The translations under genes and the position numbers were made by a program. From Brevibacillus fulvus (GTDB lineage Bacteria; Bacillota; Bacilli; Brevibacillales; Brevibacillaceae), in contig NZ_JAFBEB010000010.1 in assembly GCF_016908525.1 (NCBI RefSeq), positions 1 through 64,000 on the forward strand: 64,000 bases of DNA, written 5' to 3'. Of this stretch, positions 1-8,775 are shown piece after piece (position 1 is the stretch's first letter; each line of letters starts with the position of its first letter). Under the pieces are notes generated by a model that saw nothing but the letters and a program-made list of their open reading frames with translations, was not told the DNA's origin and did not search any database.

Positions 1-93
1 GGATGGATGTCCGAGAGGCCGAAGGAGCACGATTGGAAATCGTGTAGGCGGGGATAACTCGTCTCGTGGGTTCAAATCCCACTCCATCCGCCA
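1..93 (+). tRNA. tRNA-Ser (anticodon GGA)
   Basis: Class II tRNA. The acceptor arm GGATGGA pairs with TCCATCC, there is a long variable arm, the anticodon loop carries GGA, and the CCA end is encoded. It starts at base 1, so the cluster probably extends upstream of the window. Confidence 0.96.
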
Positions 94-97
94 TTTT

Positions 98-174
98 GGC
101 CCGTTGGTGAAGCGGTTTAACACAGCAGCCTTTCACGCTGTCATACAGGGGTTCGAATCCCCTACGGGTCACCA
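98..174 (+). tRNA. tRNA-Glu (anticodon TTC)
   Basis: Acceptor GGCCCGT pairs with ACGGGTC, the anticodon loop CTTTCAC gives TTC, the T arm is GGTTCGAATCC-like, and CCA is encoded. Only four bases separate it from tRNA-Ser, so the two are surely co-transcribed. Confidence 0.95.
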
Positions 175-187
175 TATTGAATGGGGT

Positions 188-237
188 CCCCACAAAGTAA
201 AAGAATTTACAACATGGGTGGTCAACACTTTGTGGGG
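188..237 (+). repeat. 11-bp inverted repeat between tRNA-Glu and tRNA-Val
   Basis: CCCCACAAAGT (188-198) and ACTTTGTGGGG (227-237) are perfectly complementary across a 28-nt loop. No T-run follows, so it does not look like an intrinsic terminator. It could be a processing or spacer hairpin in the tRNA precursor. Confidence 0.6.
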
Positions 238-243
238 TGTTGT

Positions 244-319
244 GGAGGCTTAGCTCAGCTGGGAGAGCATCTGCCTTACAAGCAGAGGGTCGGCGGTTCG
301 ATCCCGTCAGCCTCCACCA
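244..319 (+). tRNA. tRNA-Val (anticodon TAC)
   Basis: Acceptor GGAGGCT pairs with AGCCTCC, D arm TAGCTCAGCTGG, anticodon loop CTTACAA, encoded CCA. Confidence 0.96.
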
Positions 320-325
320 TATCGT

Positions 326-402
<77 letters not shown>

Positions 403-416
403 AATATTTTACTCAT

Positions 417-493
417 GGAGCTGTGGTGAAGCTGGAGTTCACGCCGGTCTGTCACACCGGAGGTCGCGGGTTCGAGTCCCGTCAGCTCCGCCA
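417..493 (+). tRNA. tRNA-Asp (anticodon GTC)
   Basis: Acceptor GGAGCTG pairs with CAGCTCC, anticodon loop CTGTCAC, encoded CCA. Confidence 0.95.
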
Positions 494-530
494 TTACTTC
501 TCAAAAATGGCGGAAATGTAAATATTGTTT

Positions 531-606
<76 letters not shown>

Positions 607-618
607 TTTAACTCTCTT

Positions 619-692
619 AGGGGCATAGTTTAATGGTAGAACAAAGGTCTCCAAAACCTTTGGTGTGGGTTCAATTCCTACTGCCCCTGCCA
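619..692 (+). tRNA. tRNA-Trp (anticodon CCA)
   Basis: Acceptor AGGGGCA pairs with TGCCCCT, anticodon loop CTCCAAA, encoded CCA tail. Confidence 0.95.
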
Positions 693-705
693 AAAACTTA
701 TACAT

Positions 706-782
706 GGCGGTCGTGGCGAAGTGGTTAACGCATCGGATTGTGGCTCCGACATTCGTGGGTTCGATTCCCATCGATCGCCCCA
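706..782 (+). tRNA. tRNA-His (anticodon GTG)
   Basis: Anticodon loop TTGTGGC. The extra 5' G (G-1) opposite C73 that is specific to histidine tRNA is present, and CCA is encoded. Confidence 0.95.
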
Positions 783-798
783 TTAAATGTATACTTGT

Positions 799-873
799 TG
801 GGGTGTAGCCAAGCGGTAAGGCAACGGACTTTGACTCCGTCATGCCTAGGTTCGAATCCTAGCACCCCAGCCA
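799..873 (+). tRNA. tRNA-Gln (anticodon TTG)
   Basis: Acceptor TGGGGTG pairs with CACCCCA, anticodon loop CTTTGAC, encoded CCA. Confidence 0.95.
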
Positions 874-878
874 TTTCT

Positions 879-954
879 GCGGACGTAGCTCAATTGGTAG
901 AGCGTCGCCTTGCCAAGGCGAAGGTCGCGGGTTCGAGACCCGTCGTCCGCTCCA
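879..954 (+). tRNA. tRNA-Gly (anticodon GCC)
   Basis: Acceptor GCGGACG pairs with CGTCCGC, anticodon loop TTGCCAA, encoded CCA. Confidence 0.96.
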
Positions 955-965
955 TTTCTGTTTTT

Positions 966-1040
966 GGAGGCATAGCCAAGTGGTAAGGCACGAGTCTGCA
1001 AAACTCTTATGCCCCGGTTCGAATCCGGGTGCCTCCTCCA
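966..1040 (+). tRNA. tRNA-Cys (anticodon GCA)
   Basis: Acceptor GGAGGCA pairs with TGCCTCC, anticodon loop CTGCAAA, encoded CCA. Confidence 0.95.
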
Positions 1041-1060
1041 TTTGATCTGTTTAAGGAATT

Positions 1061-1143
1061 GCCGGTATGGCGGAATTGGCAGACGCGCGCGACTCAAAAT
1101 CGTGAGGGAAACCGTGGGGGTTCAAGTCCCTCTACCGGCACCA
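1061..1143 (+). tRNA. tRNA-Leu (anticodon CAA)
   Basis: Class II tRNA. Acceptor GCCGGTA pairs with TACCGGC, there is a long variable arm, the anticodon loop is CTCAAAA, and CCA is encoded. It is the last tRNA of the cluster. Confidence 0.95.
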
Positions 1144-1157
1144 TAACCGAATTAATA

Positions 1158-1197
1158 AATGCGTTTTTTCGCTTTTAAGTGAAAAAACGCATTTTTT
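1158..1197. terminator. Bidirectional intrinsic terminator
   Basis: AATGCGTTTTTTC pairs with GAAAAAACGCATT (13 bp) followed by T-runs on both strands. It ends the tRNA operon and serves the convergent minus-strand gene at 1204. Confidence 0.9.
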
Positions 1198-1203
1198 CAT
1201 AGG

Positions 1204-1875
1204 TCAGCCTGTCACCCATGTTTGGCTGACTACTTCTCCGCCATTGATTTCAGTAAACATTTGAACGGTGCTTCCGATGATTTCTTCACTTGTTGGAGGA
1301 GACGGGACCTGCGGAACATAAATGATTTGCATGAAATTTTTTGTTTCTTCCGTAACAGCTGTTCGTTGAGAATCAACGATGGGACTGCCAAATGCGCCCG
1401 TTGCGTCAGCCAGCAGCAACTTACCGTTCATATTCATTTCCCTTCCATTTAAACCGATATAATGATCGGCACTTGTGCCTATGCGGAAAACGATCGGGCC
1501 ATGCAGCTTGTCGGCATCATAGATCCCATAAGGCAGAGCGTGGTAGATGGATAAGAAATTGTTAACATCCACCGCTGAATTAATCCAGAAAAAAGGATTA
1601 CCTTGCAGCAACCGCCGAATCAAAGATTCCGCAGACGGACGATAGCGGGAAGGATCGATCCCGACTTTTTTAAACGCGGTTCTCCAGTTTTGAATCGACG
1701 TGATTTCGCTTATGCCCGTCCGATCATGTTCCAATCTTAACAACTCGACAAAATAATTTATCCTCCCTTGCAGCAGTTTGGGGGAAGGAGTAACATGTGA
1801 GTCTTTATAAAAAATCACCCCCAGGCTTGCATCAGGGAGAAGCTGAGTTACGTCTTGTGCAATATTGACCTGCAT
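1204..1875 (-). CDS. B3/B4 tRNA-binding domain protein
   Basis: A 223-residue protein resembling stand-alone B3/B4 proteins, whose fold is shared with the editing module of phenylalanyl-tRNA synthetase beta subunits. The central part (WRTAFKKVGIDPSRYRPSAESLIRR, then a segment around NSAVDVNN) matches the family's usual layout, and the size is normal. I chose the internal ATG at 1875 because AAAGGGG lies about 10 bases before it; a longer open frame to 1926 lacks a ribosome site. Substrate unknown; a role in removing misacylated amino acids or in amino-acid binding is an inference from the fold. Confidence 0.75.
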   Translation of the reverse strand: MQVNIAQDVTQLLPDASLGVIFYKDSHVTPSPKLLQGRINYFVELLRLEHDRTGISEITSIQNWRTAFKKVGIDPSRYRPSAESLIRRLLQGNPFFWINSAVDVNNFLSIYHALPYGIYDADKLHGPIVFRIGTSADHYIGLNGREMNMNGKLLLADATGAFGSPIVDSQRTAVTEETKNFMQIIYVPQVPSPPTSEEIIGSTVQMFTEINGGEVVSQTWVTG

Positions 1876-2026
1876 TTCACAAAACCCCTTTCCGTACGCG
1901 TTCATGCGCTTAGTATAACACAGCAATTGGAAGCAAGGGAATTTATCCCGGTTCGGCGCGATATGTTTTGCGTAAAGCCGTTTTCTTTCGTTACAATAAC
2001 AGTGAGTTCAGAGAGGGGGCCATCCA

Positions 2027-2461
2027 ATGAGAGAGGTAACCATTTATACAGACGGTGCTTGTTCCGGAAATCCGGGACCAGGAGGATGGGGAGCTGTATT
2101 GATGTATGGCGAACATATGAAAGAAATGTCCGGCTCAGCGGACAATACGACGAATAATCGAATGGAGCTTCAAGCTGCTATCGAGGCTTTAGCGGTGTTG
2201 AAAGAGCCATGCAAGGTGACATTGTATAGCGACAGTGCATATCTGGTAAATTGTTTTCAGCAAGGATGGTACAAAGGTTGGCTGAAAAACGGCTGGAAAA
2301 ACAGCAAAAATCAGCCGGTGGAAAATCAGGATCTATGGAAAAAACTGTTGGAACTGACCCAAGTGCATCAGGTGCAGTTCTCCAAAGTAAAAGGCCACGC
2401 CGATAATGAATGGAACAATCGCTGCGATGAATTGGCTACGGGGGCGATCAAACAAACGTGA
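2027..2461 (+). CDS. rnhA: Ribonuclease HI
   Basis: Cytoplasmic RNase H type 1, 144 residues, which degrades the RNA strand of RNA:DNA hybrids (primers, R-loops). The four metal-binding acidic residues are visible: D9 (TDGAC), E47 (NRMELQ), D69 (YSDS) and D134 (RCDELA), with H124 in the flexible loop (KGHADNEWN). The basic handle region (WLKNGWKNSKNQ) is present. The start follows AGAGAGGGGG. Its stop overlaps the GTG of queG, so the two are translationally coupled. Confidence 0.96.
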   Translation: MREVTIYTDGACSGNPGPGGWGAVLMYGEHMKEMSGSADNTTNNRMELQAAIEALAVLKEPCKVTLYSDSAYLVNCFQQGWYKGWLKNGWKNSKNQPVENQDLWKKLLELTQVHQVQFSKVKGHADNEWNNRCDELATGAIKQT

Positions 2462-3609
2462 ACAGTTCAAACTATTGGTCGCAAACCAAACAAGCAATCA
2501 TTGAGTATGCGCACAAGATCGGAATTGACAAAATCGGGTTCGCTTCAGCGGAACCGTTTGTTGAGTTAAAGCAACGTTTGATTGAACATCGGGAAAAAGG
2601 CTATGAATCGGGTTTTGAGGAGCCCGATTTGGATAAAAGAACACAACCGGAACTGCTGTTGGAGGGAGCACAATCGCTGATTGCCATTGCCATCGCCTAT
2701 CCCTCCAAGCTGGAAAATGCGCCGAAATCCGTGCCAGGAGCGTATCGCGGGTTATTAAGCCGTTCTGCCTGGGGAATGGATTATCATCAAGTACTGCGTG
2801 ACAAATTGCAAAAACTGACCGAGTATATTTACCAATTAGAGCCAAACGCACGCGTGGAATCCATGGTCGATACTGGGGCGCTGTCCGACCGGGCGGTTGC
2901 CGAGCGGGCGGGAATTGGCTTTTCAGGGAAAAACTGCATGATTATTACACCGGAATTTGGCTCATGGGTGTATTTGGGCGAGCTTTTGACCAATTTGCCG
3001 CTTCCGCCGGATACACCGATCGATGAAGGATGCGGAGACTGCAGCCTCTGTGTGGATTCCTGTCCGACAGGCGCCTTGGTTCAGGGAGGGCAGTTGAATG
3101 CGCAAAAATGCATCTCCTTTTTGACCCAAACCAAAGGCTTCATTCCGGATGAGTACCGGGCGAAAATCGGCAACCGGCTTTATGGCTGCGACACTTGCCA
3201 AATGGTTTGTCCAAAAAACAAAGGGAAACATTTCAACCATCATCCGGAGCTTCAGCCCGATCCGGAAGTAGTCAAGCCTTTGTTGATCCCTCTGTTAACG
3301 ATGGGCAACAAGGAATTCAAAGAAAAGTTCGGGACTTCTTCAGCCTCCTGGCGTGGCAAAAAGCCAATCCAACGAAATGCGATTATTGCCTTGGCTCACT
3401 TCAAAGATAAAACGGCTGTACCGGATTTGAGCAAATTGCTGCATGATGACCCGCGTCCGGTCATTCGCGGCACCGCCGCCTGGGCTTTGGGGAAAATTGG
3501 CGGAGATGAGGCAAAAGCAGCGCTGGAAAATGCGAAGAACAAGGAAGAATCGGCCGAAGTGCTTGCTGAAATCGACAAAGGACTCGCTTTCTGGCAATCA
3601 GCCAAGTAA
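2458..3609 (+). CDS. queG: Epoxyqueuosine reductase
   Basis: Performs the last step of queuosine synthesis, reducing epoxyqueuosine to queuosine in tRNA with a cobalamin cofactor. At 383 residues it has the family length. Two ferredoxin-like [4Fe-4S] cysteine clusters (CGDCSLCVDSCP and CDTCQMVCP) lie mid-protein, and a HEAT-like repeat region sits at the C terminus (about 300-370). The start is GTG, overlapping the rnhA stop (GTGA). Being near a tRNA cluster may be coincidence. Confidence 0.95.
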   Translation: MNSSNYWSQTKQAIIEYAHKIGIDKIGFASAEPFVELKQRLIEHREKGYESGFEEPDLDKRTQPELLLEGAQSLIAIAIAYPSKLENAPKSVPGAYRGLLSRSAWGMDYHQVLRDKLQKLTEYIYQLEPNARVESMVDTGALSDRAVAERAGIGFSGKNCMIITPEFGSWVYLGELLTNLPLPPDTPIDEGCGDCSLCVDSCPTGALVQGGQLNAQKCISFLTQTKGFIPDEYRAKIGNRLYGCDTCQMVCPKNKGKHFNHHPELQPDPEVVKPLLIPLLTMGNKEFKEKFGTSSASWRGKKPIQRNAIIALAHFKDKTAVPDLSKLLHDDPRPVIRGTAAWALGKIGGDEAKAALENAKNKEESAEVLAEIDKGLAFWQSAK

Positions 3610-3627
3610 GCCGGGGGAGGGACAAGC

Positions 3628-4173
3628 ATGGGTGTAAATTTGGATTCGACTGTTATTGGCTACTGCTCCGTGTCATCGCCAATCGGACCGTTGTTTTTGG
3701 CCTCAACTGTGAAGGGCGTTTGCCTTGTAGAATTTGGAACCGAACAGCAACGCCTGCCTGGTTTGCTGACATGGAGCAAAAAATACATGGGAAGCGTCAA
3801 CATCGAACTGAATGAACAGATGAATCAGCCGGTTGCAGAGCAGTTAGCCGAGTATTTTGCCGGCCAGCGGCAAATATTCGAGTTGCCGATCGATCTGTAT
3901 GGAACGGTCTTTCAAAAACAGGTTTGGAACCAGCTGTCCCGGATTCCATACGGGCAGACCCGTTCCTATAAACAAATTGCCGTGGCAATGGGGAAGGAAA
4001 CAGCAGTCCGGGCGGTTGGTGGAGCGAACAATAAAAACCCAATCTCCATTATCATTCCCTGCCACCGTGTCATCGGTGCAAATGGCAGCTTGGTCGGATA
4101 TGGCGGCGGGTTGGCCATCAAAGAATATTTGCTGTCGCTGGAAGGTATTTTACCGACCAGTCAAATCGGGTAA
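3628..4173 (+). CDS. ogt: Methylated-DNA--[protein]-cysteine S-methyltransferase
   Basis: Suicide DNA-repair protein that moves the methyl group from O6-methylguanine (and O4-methylthymine) to its own cysteine. The active site PCHRVIG places the acceptor at C145. The N-terminal Ogt fold and the helix-turn-helix region (IPYGQTRSYKQIA) are complete. Length 181 is normal. It follows queG by 18 bases with a GGGGGAGGG ribosome site, so it is probably the third gene of the rnhA-queG-ogt operon. Confidence 0.95.
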   Translation: MGVNLDSTVIGYCSVSSPIGPLFLASTVKGVCLVEFGTEQQRLPGLLTWSKKYMGSVNIELNEQMNQPVAEQLAEYFAGQRQIFELPIDLYGTVFQKQVWNQLSRIPYGQTRSYKQIAVAMGKETAVRAVGGANNKNPISIIIPCHRVIGANGSLVGYGGGLAIKEYLLSLEGILPTSQIG

Positions 4174-4183
4174 AAAGGAAAAA

Positions 4184-4213
4184 GGATATAGGAGAAAGAC
4201 TATATCCTTTTTC
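4184..4213. terminator. Intrinsic terminator after ogt
   Basis: AAAAAGGATATAG pairs with CTATATCCTTTTT around a short loop, with A/T runs on both sides. It can act for ogt and for the convergent aldo/keto reductase. Confidence 0.85.
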
Positions 4214-4221
4214 ATATAACA

Positions 4222-5064
4222 TTAAAAGTCGAAATTGTCCGGGTCTGGACCGACGCGAAGATCTTGATTCAAGCGCTCGATCTGCTGCATATCTTCTGTT
4301 GTCAGCTGAAAATCGAACACGTCGGCATTTTCGATGATTCGCTGTTCTTTTGTCGATTTGGGAATCGTGACAACTCCATTTTGCAAGTCCCAGCGAAGAA
4401 TGATCTGGGCAACTGATTTATGATACTTTGCGGCAATTTGTTGCAAGAGCGGATTGTCCAACAATTGCCCCTGCATCAGTGGAGACCATGCTTCGAGCTG
4501 GATGTTTTGCTCCCGGCAAAATGCGCGCAGTTCGGTTTGGATCAGGCGTGGATGAAATTCAACCTGATTAACCATCGGTTTGATCTCCGCCATATTCATC
4601 AGCTCTTGGAGATGGTGAATCTGGAAGTTGCTGACGCCAATCGCTTTGACGCGCCCTTCTTTGTAAAGCGTCTCCAGCGCTCGCCAGGCCTCGGTAAATT
4701 TGCCGGCTACCGGCCAATGGATCAGGTACAAATCAAGATAATCAAGAGTCAATTTCTGCAAACTTAGTTCGTAAGCGGTTAACGTGGCTTCATACCCCAG
4801 GTCGGAATTCCACACTTTTGATGTGACAAACAGCTCTTCGCGGGAAATGCCCGCTTCTTTAAGACCCTGGCGAATTCCTCTGCCGACACCCGCTTCATTT
4901 CCGTAGATTGCGGCGGTGTCAATACTGCGATAGCCATGTTTAATCGCTGTTTTTACAGCATGTTCAAGTTCGGGCCCTTCATCCACCTTAAACACACCCA
5001 ATCCCATCCAGGGCATGTGTACTCCATTGTACAAAGTTGTGGTATCCTGTAAATTTTTTATCAT
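4222..5064 (-). CDS. Aldo/keto reductase
   Basis: NADPH-dependent (beta/alpha)8 oxidoreductase of the AKR5-like bacterial group, 280 residues. The catalytic tetrad is visible: D49, Y54 (AAIYGNE), K83 (SKVWN) and H116 (IHWP). The cofactor-site segment IPKSTKEQRIIEN is near the C terminus. The start at 5064 follows GGAGGAAAC; an upstream in-frame ATG at 5085 lacks a site. Substrate cannot be told from sequence; glyoxals and other aldehydes are usual for the family. Confidence 0.92.
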   Translation of the reverse strand: MIKNLQDTTTLYNGVHMPWMGLGVFKVDEGPELEHAVKTAIKHGYRSIDTAAIYGNEAGVGRGIRQGLKEAGISREELFVTSKVWNSDLGYEATLTAYELSLQKLTLDYLDLYLIHWPVAGKFTEAWRALETLYKEGRVKAIGVSNFQIHHLQELMNMAEIKPMVNQVEFHPRLIQTELRAFCREQNIQLEAWSPLMQGQLLDNPLLQQIAAKYHKSVAQIILRWDLQNGVVTIPKSTKEQRIIENADVFDFQLTTEDMQQIERLNQDLRVGPDPDNFDF

Positions 5065-5193
5065 CGTCTGTTTCCTCCCTAACATCAGCTAATTTGTTGT
5101 AAAGACAGCATGTGGCTGTTCTGTTGCGAAGTTGCGGCAGATGTTCCGTCCATTAACGCCAGAACCACGTTGAAAAGTAATGCCGTGGTTTGC

Positions 5194-6387
5194 TCAGGCC
5201 GTGCGCTTTTGCTCGTTACGTGCCAGCGCCATACTCCAACTCGTCAGAAGCACGGCACCGAGAACCATCAAACCTCCGATCCAACCGGTATGAATCAAGC
5301 CGATCGAATCCGTAATCACCCCTCCACAGTAGGAACCGATGGCGATTCCGGCATTGAAAGCCGCGATATTGATGGCGGATGCCACATCAACCGCTCCCGG
5401 AACAAAGCGCTCCGCCAACATGACGACATAGACTTGCAATCCCGGTACATTCATAAAGTGCAGCAGCCCCATCAAAAGAATGGTGAGCAAGCCGACCACT
5501 TTCAACGAAGCGGTGAACGACAAGATGATGAGCACGATCGCTTGGAAAAGAAACATATAAAAAAGGGCGACGATCGGATTGCGGTTGGCCACTTTTCCGC
5601 CTATCACGTTTCCGATTGCAATCGTGATACCGTAAACAAGCAAAATAACCGTAACGGCTCCCTGCGAAAAACCGGTAATGGTCGACAGTAAGGGAGATAA
5701 ATACGTAAAGACGGCAAAAGTTCCGCCATAGCCCAAGGCCGTAATGAGAAAAACGAGCAGCAACCGGCCATTGGTAATCAACTTGAATTGATCGCGGATG
5801 GACGAACGAACGCCTTTCCTAAGGCCTACGGGGATGAGGATGCTTGTCGCGATCAGGGCAATAATCCCTACGATGGCAATAGCGAGGAACGCTGTTCTCC
5901 ACCCCAGCTGTTGTCCGATAAACGTTCCCAACGGCACCCCGGTGACGGTGGCGACGGTTAATCCGGAAAACATGATGGATATTGCGCTCGCGCGGCGATG
6001 TTCCGGAACCAAATCGGCGGCTATCGTTGAGCCGATCGACATGAACACCCCGTGCGAGAACGCGGAGATAACGCGGGCCGCCAGCAGGACGGAGATCGTT
6101 GTGGCCGATGCCGCCAGCAAATTGCCGGCAATAAAGACGAGCATAATCCATAGCAATAAAGTTTTGCGTCCCATCCTTGAGGTCAACGAAGTCAAGACAG
6201 GTGCGCCAAAGGTAACGCCGAGAGCATATAACGAAACCGTCAAGCCGGCTGTAGTTACAGGAATTTCCAGGTTTTGGGCAATCAGCGGCAGCAAGCCGAC
6301 GCTGATAAATTCGGTCGTGCCGATGGCAAAAGCGCTTATTGCCAACGCCAAAAGTGCCCACATGCTTTGTTTTTGATTCAAACTCAT
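5194..6387 (-). CDS. MFS drug/sugar efflux transporter (AraJ/YdhP type)
   Basis: A 397-residue membrane protein with about twelve hydrophobic segments. Its N-terminal helix runs into TTEFISVGLLP, and the loop 2-3 motif of drug:H+ antiporters is present (SRMGRKTLLL). Start taken at 6387, directly behind AGGAGGACAAT; the 25 residues upstream in frame are not family-like. It is divergent from the HxlR regulator at 6579, with an inverted repeat in the shared promoter region, which suggests repression by that regulator. The substrate is unknown. Confidence 0.9.
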   Translation of the reverse strand: MSLNQKQSMWALLALAISAFAIGTTEFISVGLLPLIAQNLEIPVTTAGLTVSLYALGVTFGAPVLTSLTSRMGRKTLLLWIMLVFIAGNLLAASATTISVLLAARVISAFSHGVFMSIGSTIAADLVPEHRRASAISIMFSGLTVATVTGVPLGTFIGQQLGWRTAFLAIAIVGIIALIATSILIPVGLRKGVRSSIRDQFKLITNGRLLLVFLITALGYGGTFAVFTYLSPLLSTITGFSQGAVTVILLVYGITIAIGNVIGGKVANRNPIVALFYMFLFQAIVLIILSFTASLKVVGLLTILLMGLLHFMNVPGLQVYVVMLAERFVPGAVDVASAINIAAFNAGIAIGSYCGGVITDSIGLIHTGWIGGLMVLGAVLLTSWSMALARNEQKRTA

Positions 6388-6517
6388 ATTGTCCTCCTTT
6401 ACTAATCCTATCCAATCTGTTAGCAACCAGCTTGAGCAAGGCTGGTCTGGTCCGGCCGGCAAATGTTATTATGGTCTATATCGATATTTAGGAAAAGTAC
6501 GCACTTTTTTGTGCTAT

Positions 6518-6554
6518 AGGCACTTTTAAGTTACATAGGTACTAAAAAGTGCCT
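6518..6554. promoter_or_regulatory. Probable HxlR operator
   Basis: A perfect 10-bp inverted repeat, AGGCACTTTT (6518-6527) and AAAAGTGCCT (6545-6554), sits in the gap between the divergent MFS and hxlR genes. Related GCACTTTT and AAAAGT words occur just to the left (6494-6510). This is the layout expected of an HxlR site controlling both promoters. Confidence 0.65.
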
Positions 6555-6578
6555 GTGAGGATACAGGGGGAAAATTCG

Positions 6579-6935
6579 ATGAAAAAATACAATATCTCCG
6601 TAGAGGCAACATTGGAAGTCATTGGCGGAAAATGGAAATGTGTGATTCTTTGTCATTTAACGCATGGCAAAAAACGGACAAGCGAATTAAAACGACTGAT
6701 GCCGGGAATCACGCAAAAAATGCTGACGCAGCAACTGCGCGAGTTGGAACAGGATGGCATTATTGAACGCATCATTTACAATCAGGTTCCCCCCAAGGTG
6801 GAGTATCAACTGAGCGAGTATGGCTGGAGCCTTAAAAACATTCTGGACTCGCTCTGTTCCTGGGGAGAACAGCATATCATCAAAAAATATGGCGACAAGC
6901 ATGCTGTATTGGAAGAGAGTATTCTCAATAACTGA
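6579..6935 (+). CDS. HxlR-family transcriptional regulator
   Basis: A 118-residue winged-helix protein with the family pattern: EVIGGKWKCVIL at the N terminus, then the recognition helix region (LKRLMPGITQKMLTQQLRELEQDGII) and the wing (VPPKVEYQLSEYG). Start at 6579 has AGGGGGAAAA before it; a longer frame from 6549 does not. It lies divergent to the MFS exporter and probably controls it in response to a redox or electrophile signal. That signal is a family-level inference. A cysteine at about residue 21 (KCVIL) could be the sensor. Confidence 0.92.
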   Translation: MKKYNISVEATLEVIGGKWKCVILCHLTHGKKRTSELKRLMPGITQKMLTQQLRELEQDGIIERIIYNQVPPKVEYQLSEYGWSLKNILDSLCSWGEQHIIKKYGDKHAVLEESILNN

Positions 6936-6963
6936 CTGGGCAGAAGGCGACTGGGCAGAAGGC
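6934..6963 (+). repeat. 15-bp tandem direct repeat
   Basis: GACTGGGCAGAAGGC occurs twice head to tail, beginning at the stop codon of the HxlR gene. Function unknown. Confidence 0.8.
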
Positions 6964-7104
6964 GGGCGACAAGCGGGAGCTGGCCGCTTGTAGCGGGAGA
7001 TTCCGGTACAGGGTGGGCCGAAAAACAGGAATGTACCGATGATCTGCTTCATATGCTTACTCAAGAAAACTGTCTCGCGGACAGAAGTAACGGGGGAAGC
7101 AGCT

Positions 7105-8127
7105 GTGAATCAATCGTGGAAGGATGCCTTGCGTGCTTATTTGGATGAGATGAACAAAACGCATGTGGACGGACAAGTGGAACGTCTCGCGCCATATTTT
7201 CTGACCTCAACGGATTGGATGGTAGAAAAGCAACGGTGGCAACGGAGTCAGGAGCAGTTGGCGAAGCGGCAGGCAAGGCCGGTTAAAGCTTTGACCAAGG
7301 CCGTGCCGCAGCAAGTAGTTTACCATAGTGAACGTGAACTGGAGGTTGCCCTCTCACTGTGGCATCGGCTGGAGTATCGCCAAAAGGGCCAGCCTTACCG
7401 TCAGGAATATCATCGCTTGCAAACCGTTACCATGAGAAGGGACGACAATGATCATTGGGTATTCCAGCAGCCCTGGGACTGGTTTTTTGAGCAGGGTGCC
7501 CAACAGCACGATATCCAGCCGCAAGATGTAAAAGAGCCAGAGCAACTGGAGCTAAGCCAGCCGGGGAAAGCGGATGAGGGGACTCCGCTCCCGCAGGAAG
7601 TGGAAGCGATGCAGCGACCGCGGCCGGGGCATCGCTCTCGCTACAACCGTCAGCAGGCCGTTGCTTATGCGGAACAATATTGGAATTCGTATAACCCGGC
7701 TTTTCGCCACTTTGATGTCGATTGCACCAATTTTGTTTCGCAATGTCTGTATGCTGGCGGAATCGAGATGATGTTTTCCGGCAGCCGCAGCAAAGGCTGG
7801 TGGTATCGGGGCGGCAGGAATGCCAACTGGAGCTTCAGCTGGGCAGTAGCGCATAGCCTGTATTTGTTGCTGGCTTCCGGCAAAGCGCCGTTTTATGCGG
7901 AGCGGAAGAGCAGTGCCGACCAGTTATCCGTCGGCGACGTCATTTGTTACGATTTCAACGGCGATGGCAAGTGGCAGCACAACACGATTGTCGTGGCAAA
8001 AGATGCCGACAACATGCCATTGGTGAACGCCCATACGACGAACAGCCGGATGCGCTACTGGGAGTATCGGGATTCTTCCGCTTATACACCGCGCATTCAG
8101 TACGGCTTTTTTCACATCAGAGCGTAA
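7105..8127 (+). CDS. Amidase-domain (CHAP/NlpC-like cysteine peptidase) protein
   Basis: A 340-residue protein with a C-terminal putative amidase domain (amidase_6 family). The catalytic cysteine lies in DCTNFVSQCLYAGG, and the histidine region is near HNTIVV. The N-terminal half is charged and Q/R-rich (residues 1-185) with no clear signal peptide, so the protein may stay in the cytoplasm or act in the spore. Family members are linked to cell-wall or spore processes. Start taken as GTG 7105 behind GGGGGAAGC; in-frame ATG at 7039 is the alternative and has a poor ribosome site. Confidence 0.8.
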   Translation: MNQSWKDALRAYLDEMNKTHVDGQVERLAPYFLTSTDWMVEKQRWQRSQEQLAKRQARPVKALTKAVPQQVVYHSERELEVALSLWHRLEYRQKGQPYRQEYHRLQTVTMRRDDNDHWVFQQPWDWFFEQGAQQHDIQPQDVKEPEQLELSQPGKADEGTPLPQEVEAMQRPRPGHRSRYNRQQAVAYAEQYWNSYNPAFRHFDVDCTNFVSQCLYAGGIEMMFSGSRSKGWWYRGGRNANWSFSWAVAHSLYLLLASGKAPFYAERKSSADQLSVGDVICYDFNGDGKWQHNTIVVAKDADNMPLVNAHTTNSRMRYWEYRDSSAYTPRIQYGFFHIRA

Positions 8128-8283
8128 GCCGGTTCCGCACGGCTGCCCGCTCGTTTTCTGGCCTCCGCTGTAACGGAGGCTATTTGCCTATGCGGTGAAT
8201 GCGCTGAAGTTTGTCCAGAAGGTGGTAAAGCGATTCGCCAATTTGTATAATAAAAGTTGATAAAGCAGAAAGGGATAATGGAC

Positions 8284-8754
8284 ATGCCGTTACATATTGT
8301 TTTGCACGAACCGCTGATTCCAGCCAATACGGGTAACATTGCGCGCACCTGCGCAGCGACCGGAGCCCACTTGCATTTGATTCATCCGCTCGGATTTTCC
8401 ACGGAGGATCGCTATTTGAAACGGGCTGGATTGGATTATTGGCATGCGGTTACCATCCGCCATTATGACAGTTTTGATCATTTTGCCAGCGAGCAGGGTG
8501 AACAAGCCGGCCGCTTTTACTTTGTCGAAACGTGGGGCGAGAAGTTATATACGGATGTTACCTATCAGGACGGCGATTATATTATTTTAGGCAAAGAGAC
8601 GAGCGGCTTGCCCAGAGAGTTGACCGAGAAGTACCGGGAGAACTTGATTCGGATTCCGATGAGCGGTGCTACCCGGTCGATCAATTTGTCCAATTGCGCG
8701 GCGATCGTGGTGTTTGAGGCCTATCGCCAAATTGGATTTCCCGGCTTGAGTTAA
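8284..8754 (+). CDS. trmL: tRNA (cytidine(34)-2'-O)-methyltransferase
   Basis: SPOUT-fold methyltransferase that 2'-O-methylates the wobble base of tRNA-Leu (CAA and cmnm5UAA). A tRNA-Leu(CAA), a likely substrate, is encoded in this window. Family motifs are seen: PANTGNIARTCAATG near the N terminus, LGKETSGLP, and the knot segment RSINLSNCAAIVVFEAYRQ. Length about 157 is normal. ATG 8284 is best spaced from AGAAAGGG; ATG 8278 is a close alternative. Confidence 0.94.
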   Translation: MPLHIVLHEPLIPANTGNIARTCAATGAHLHLIHPLGFSTEDRYLKRAGLDYWHAVTIRHYDSFDHFASEQGEQAGRFYFVETWGEKLYTDVTYQDGDYIILGKETSGLPRELTEKYRENLIRIPMSGATRSINLSNCAAIVVFEAYRQIGFPGLS

Positions 8755-8775
8755 TGATGAAAGGGGTATTGAGTA

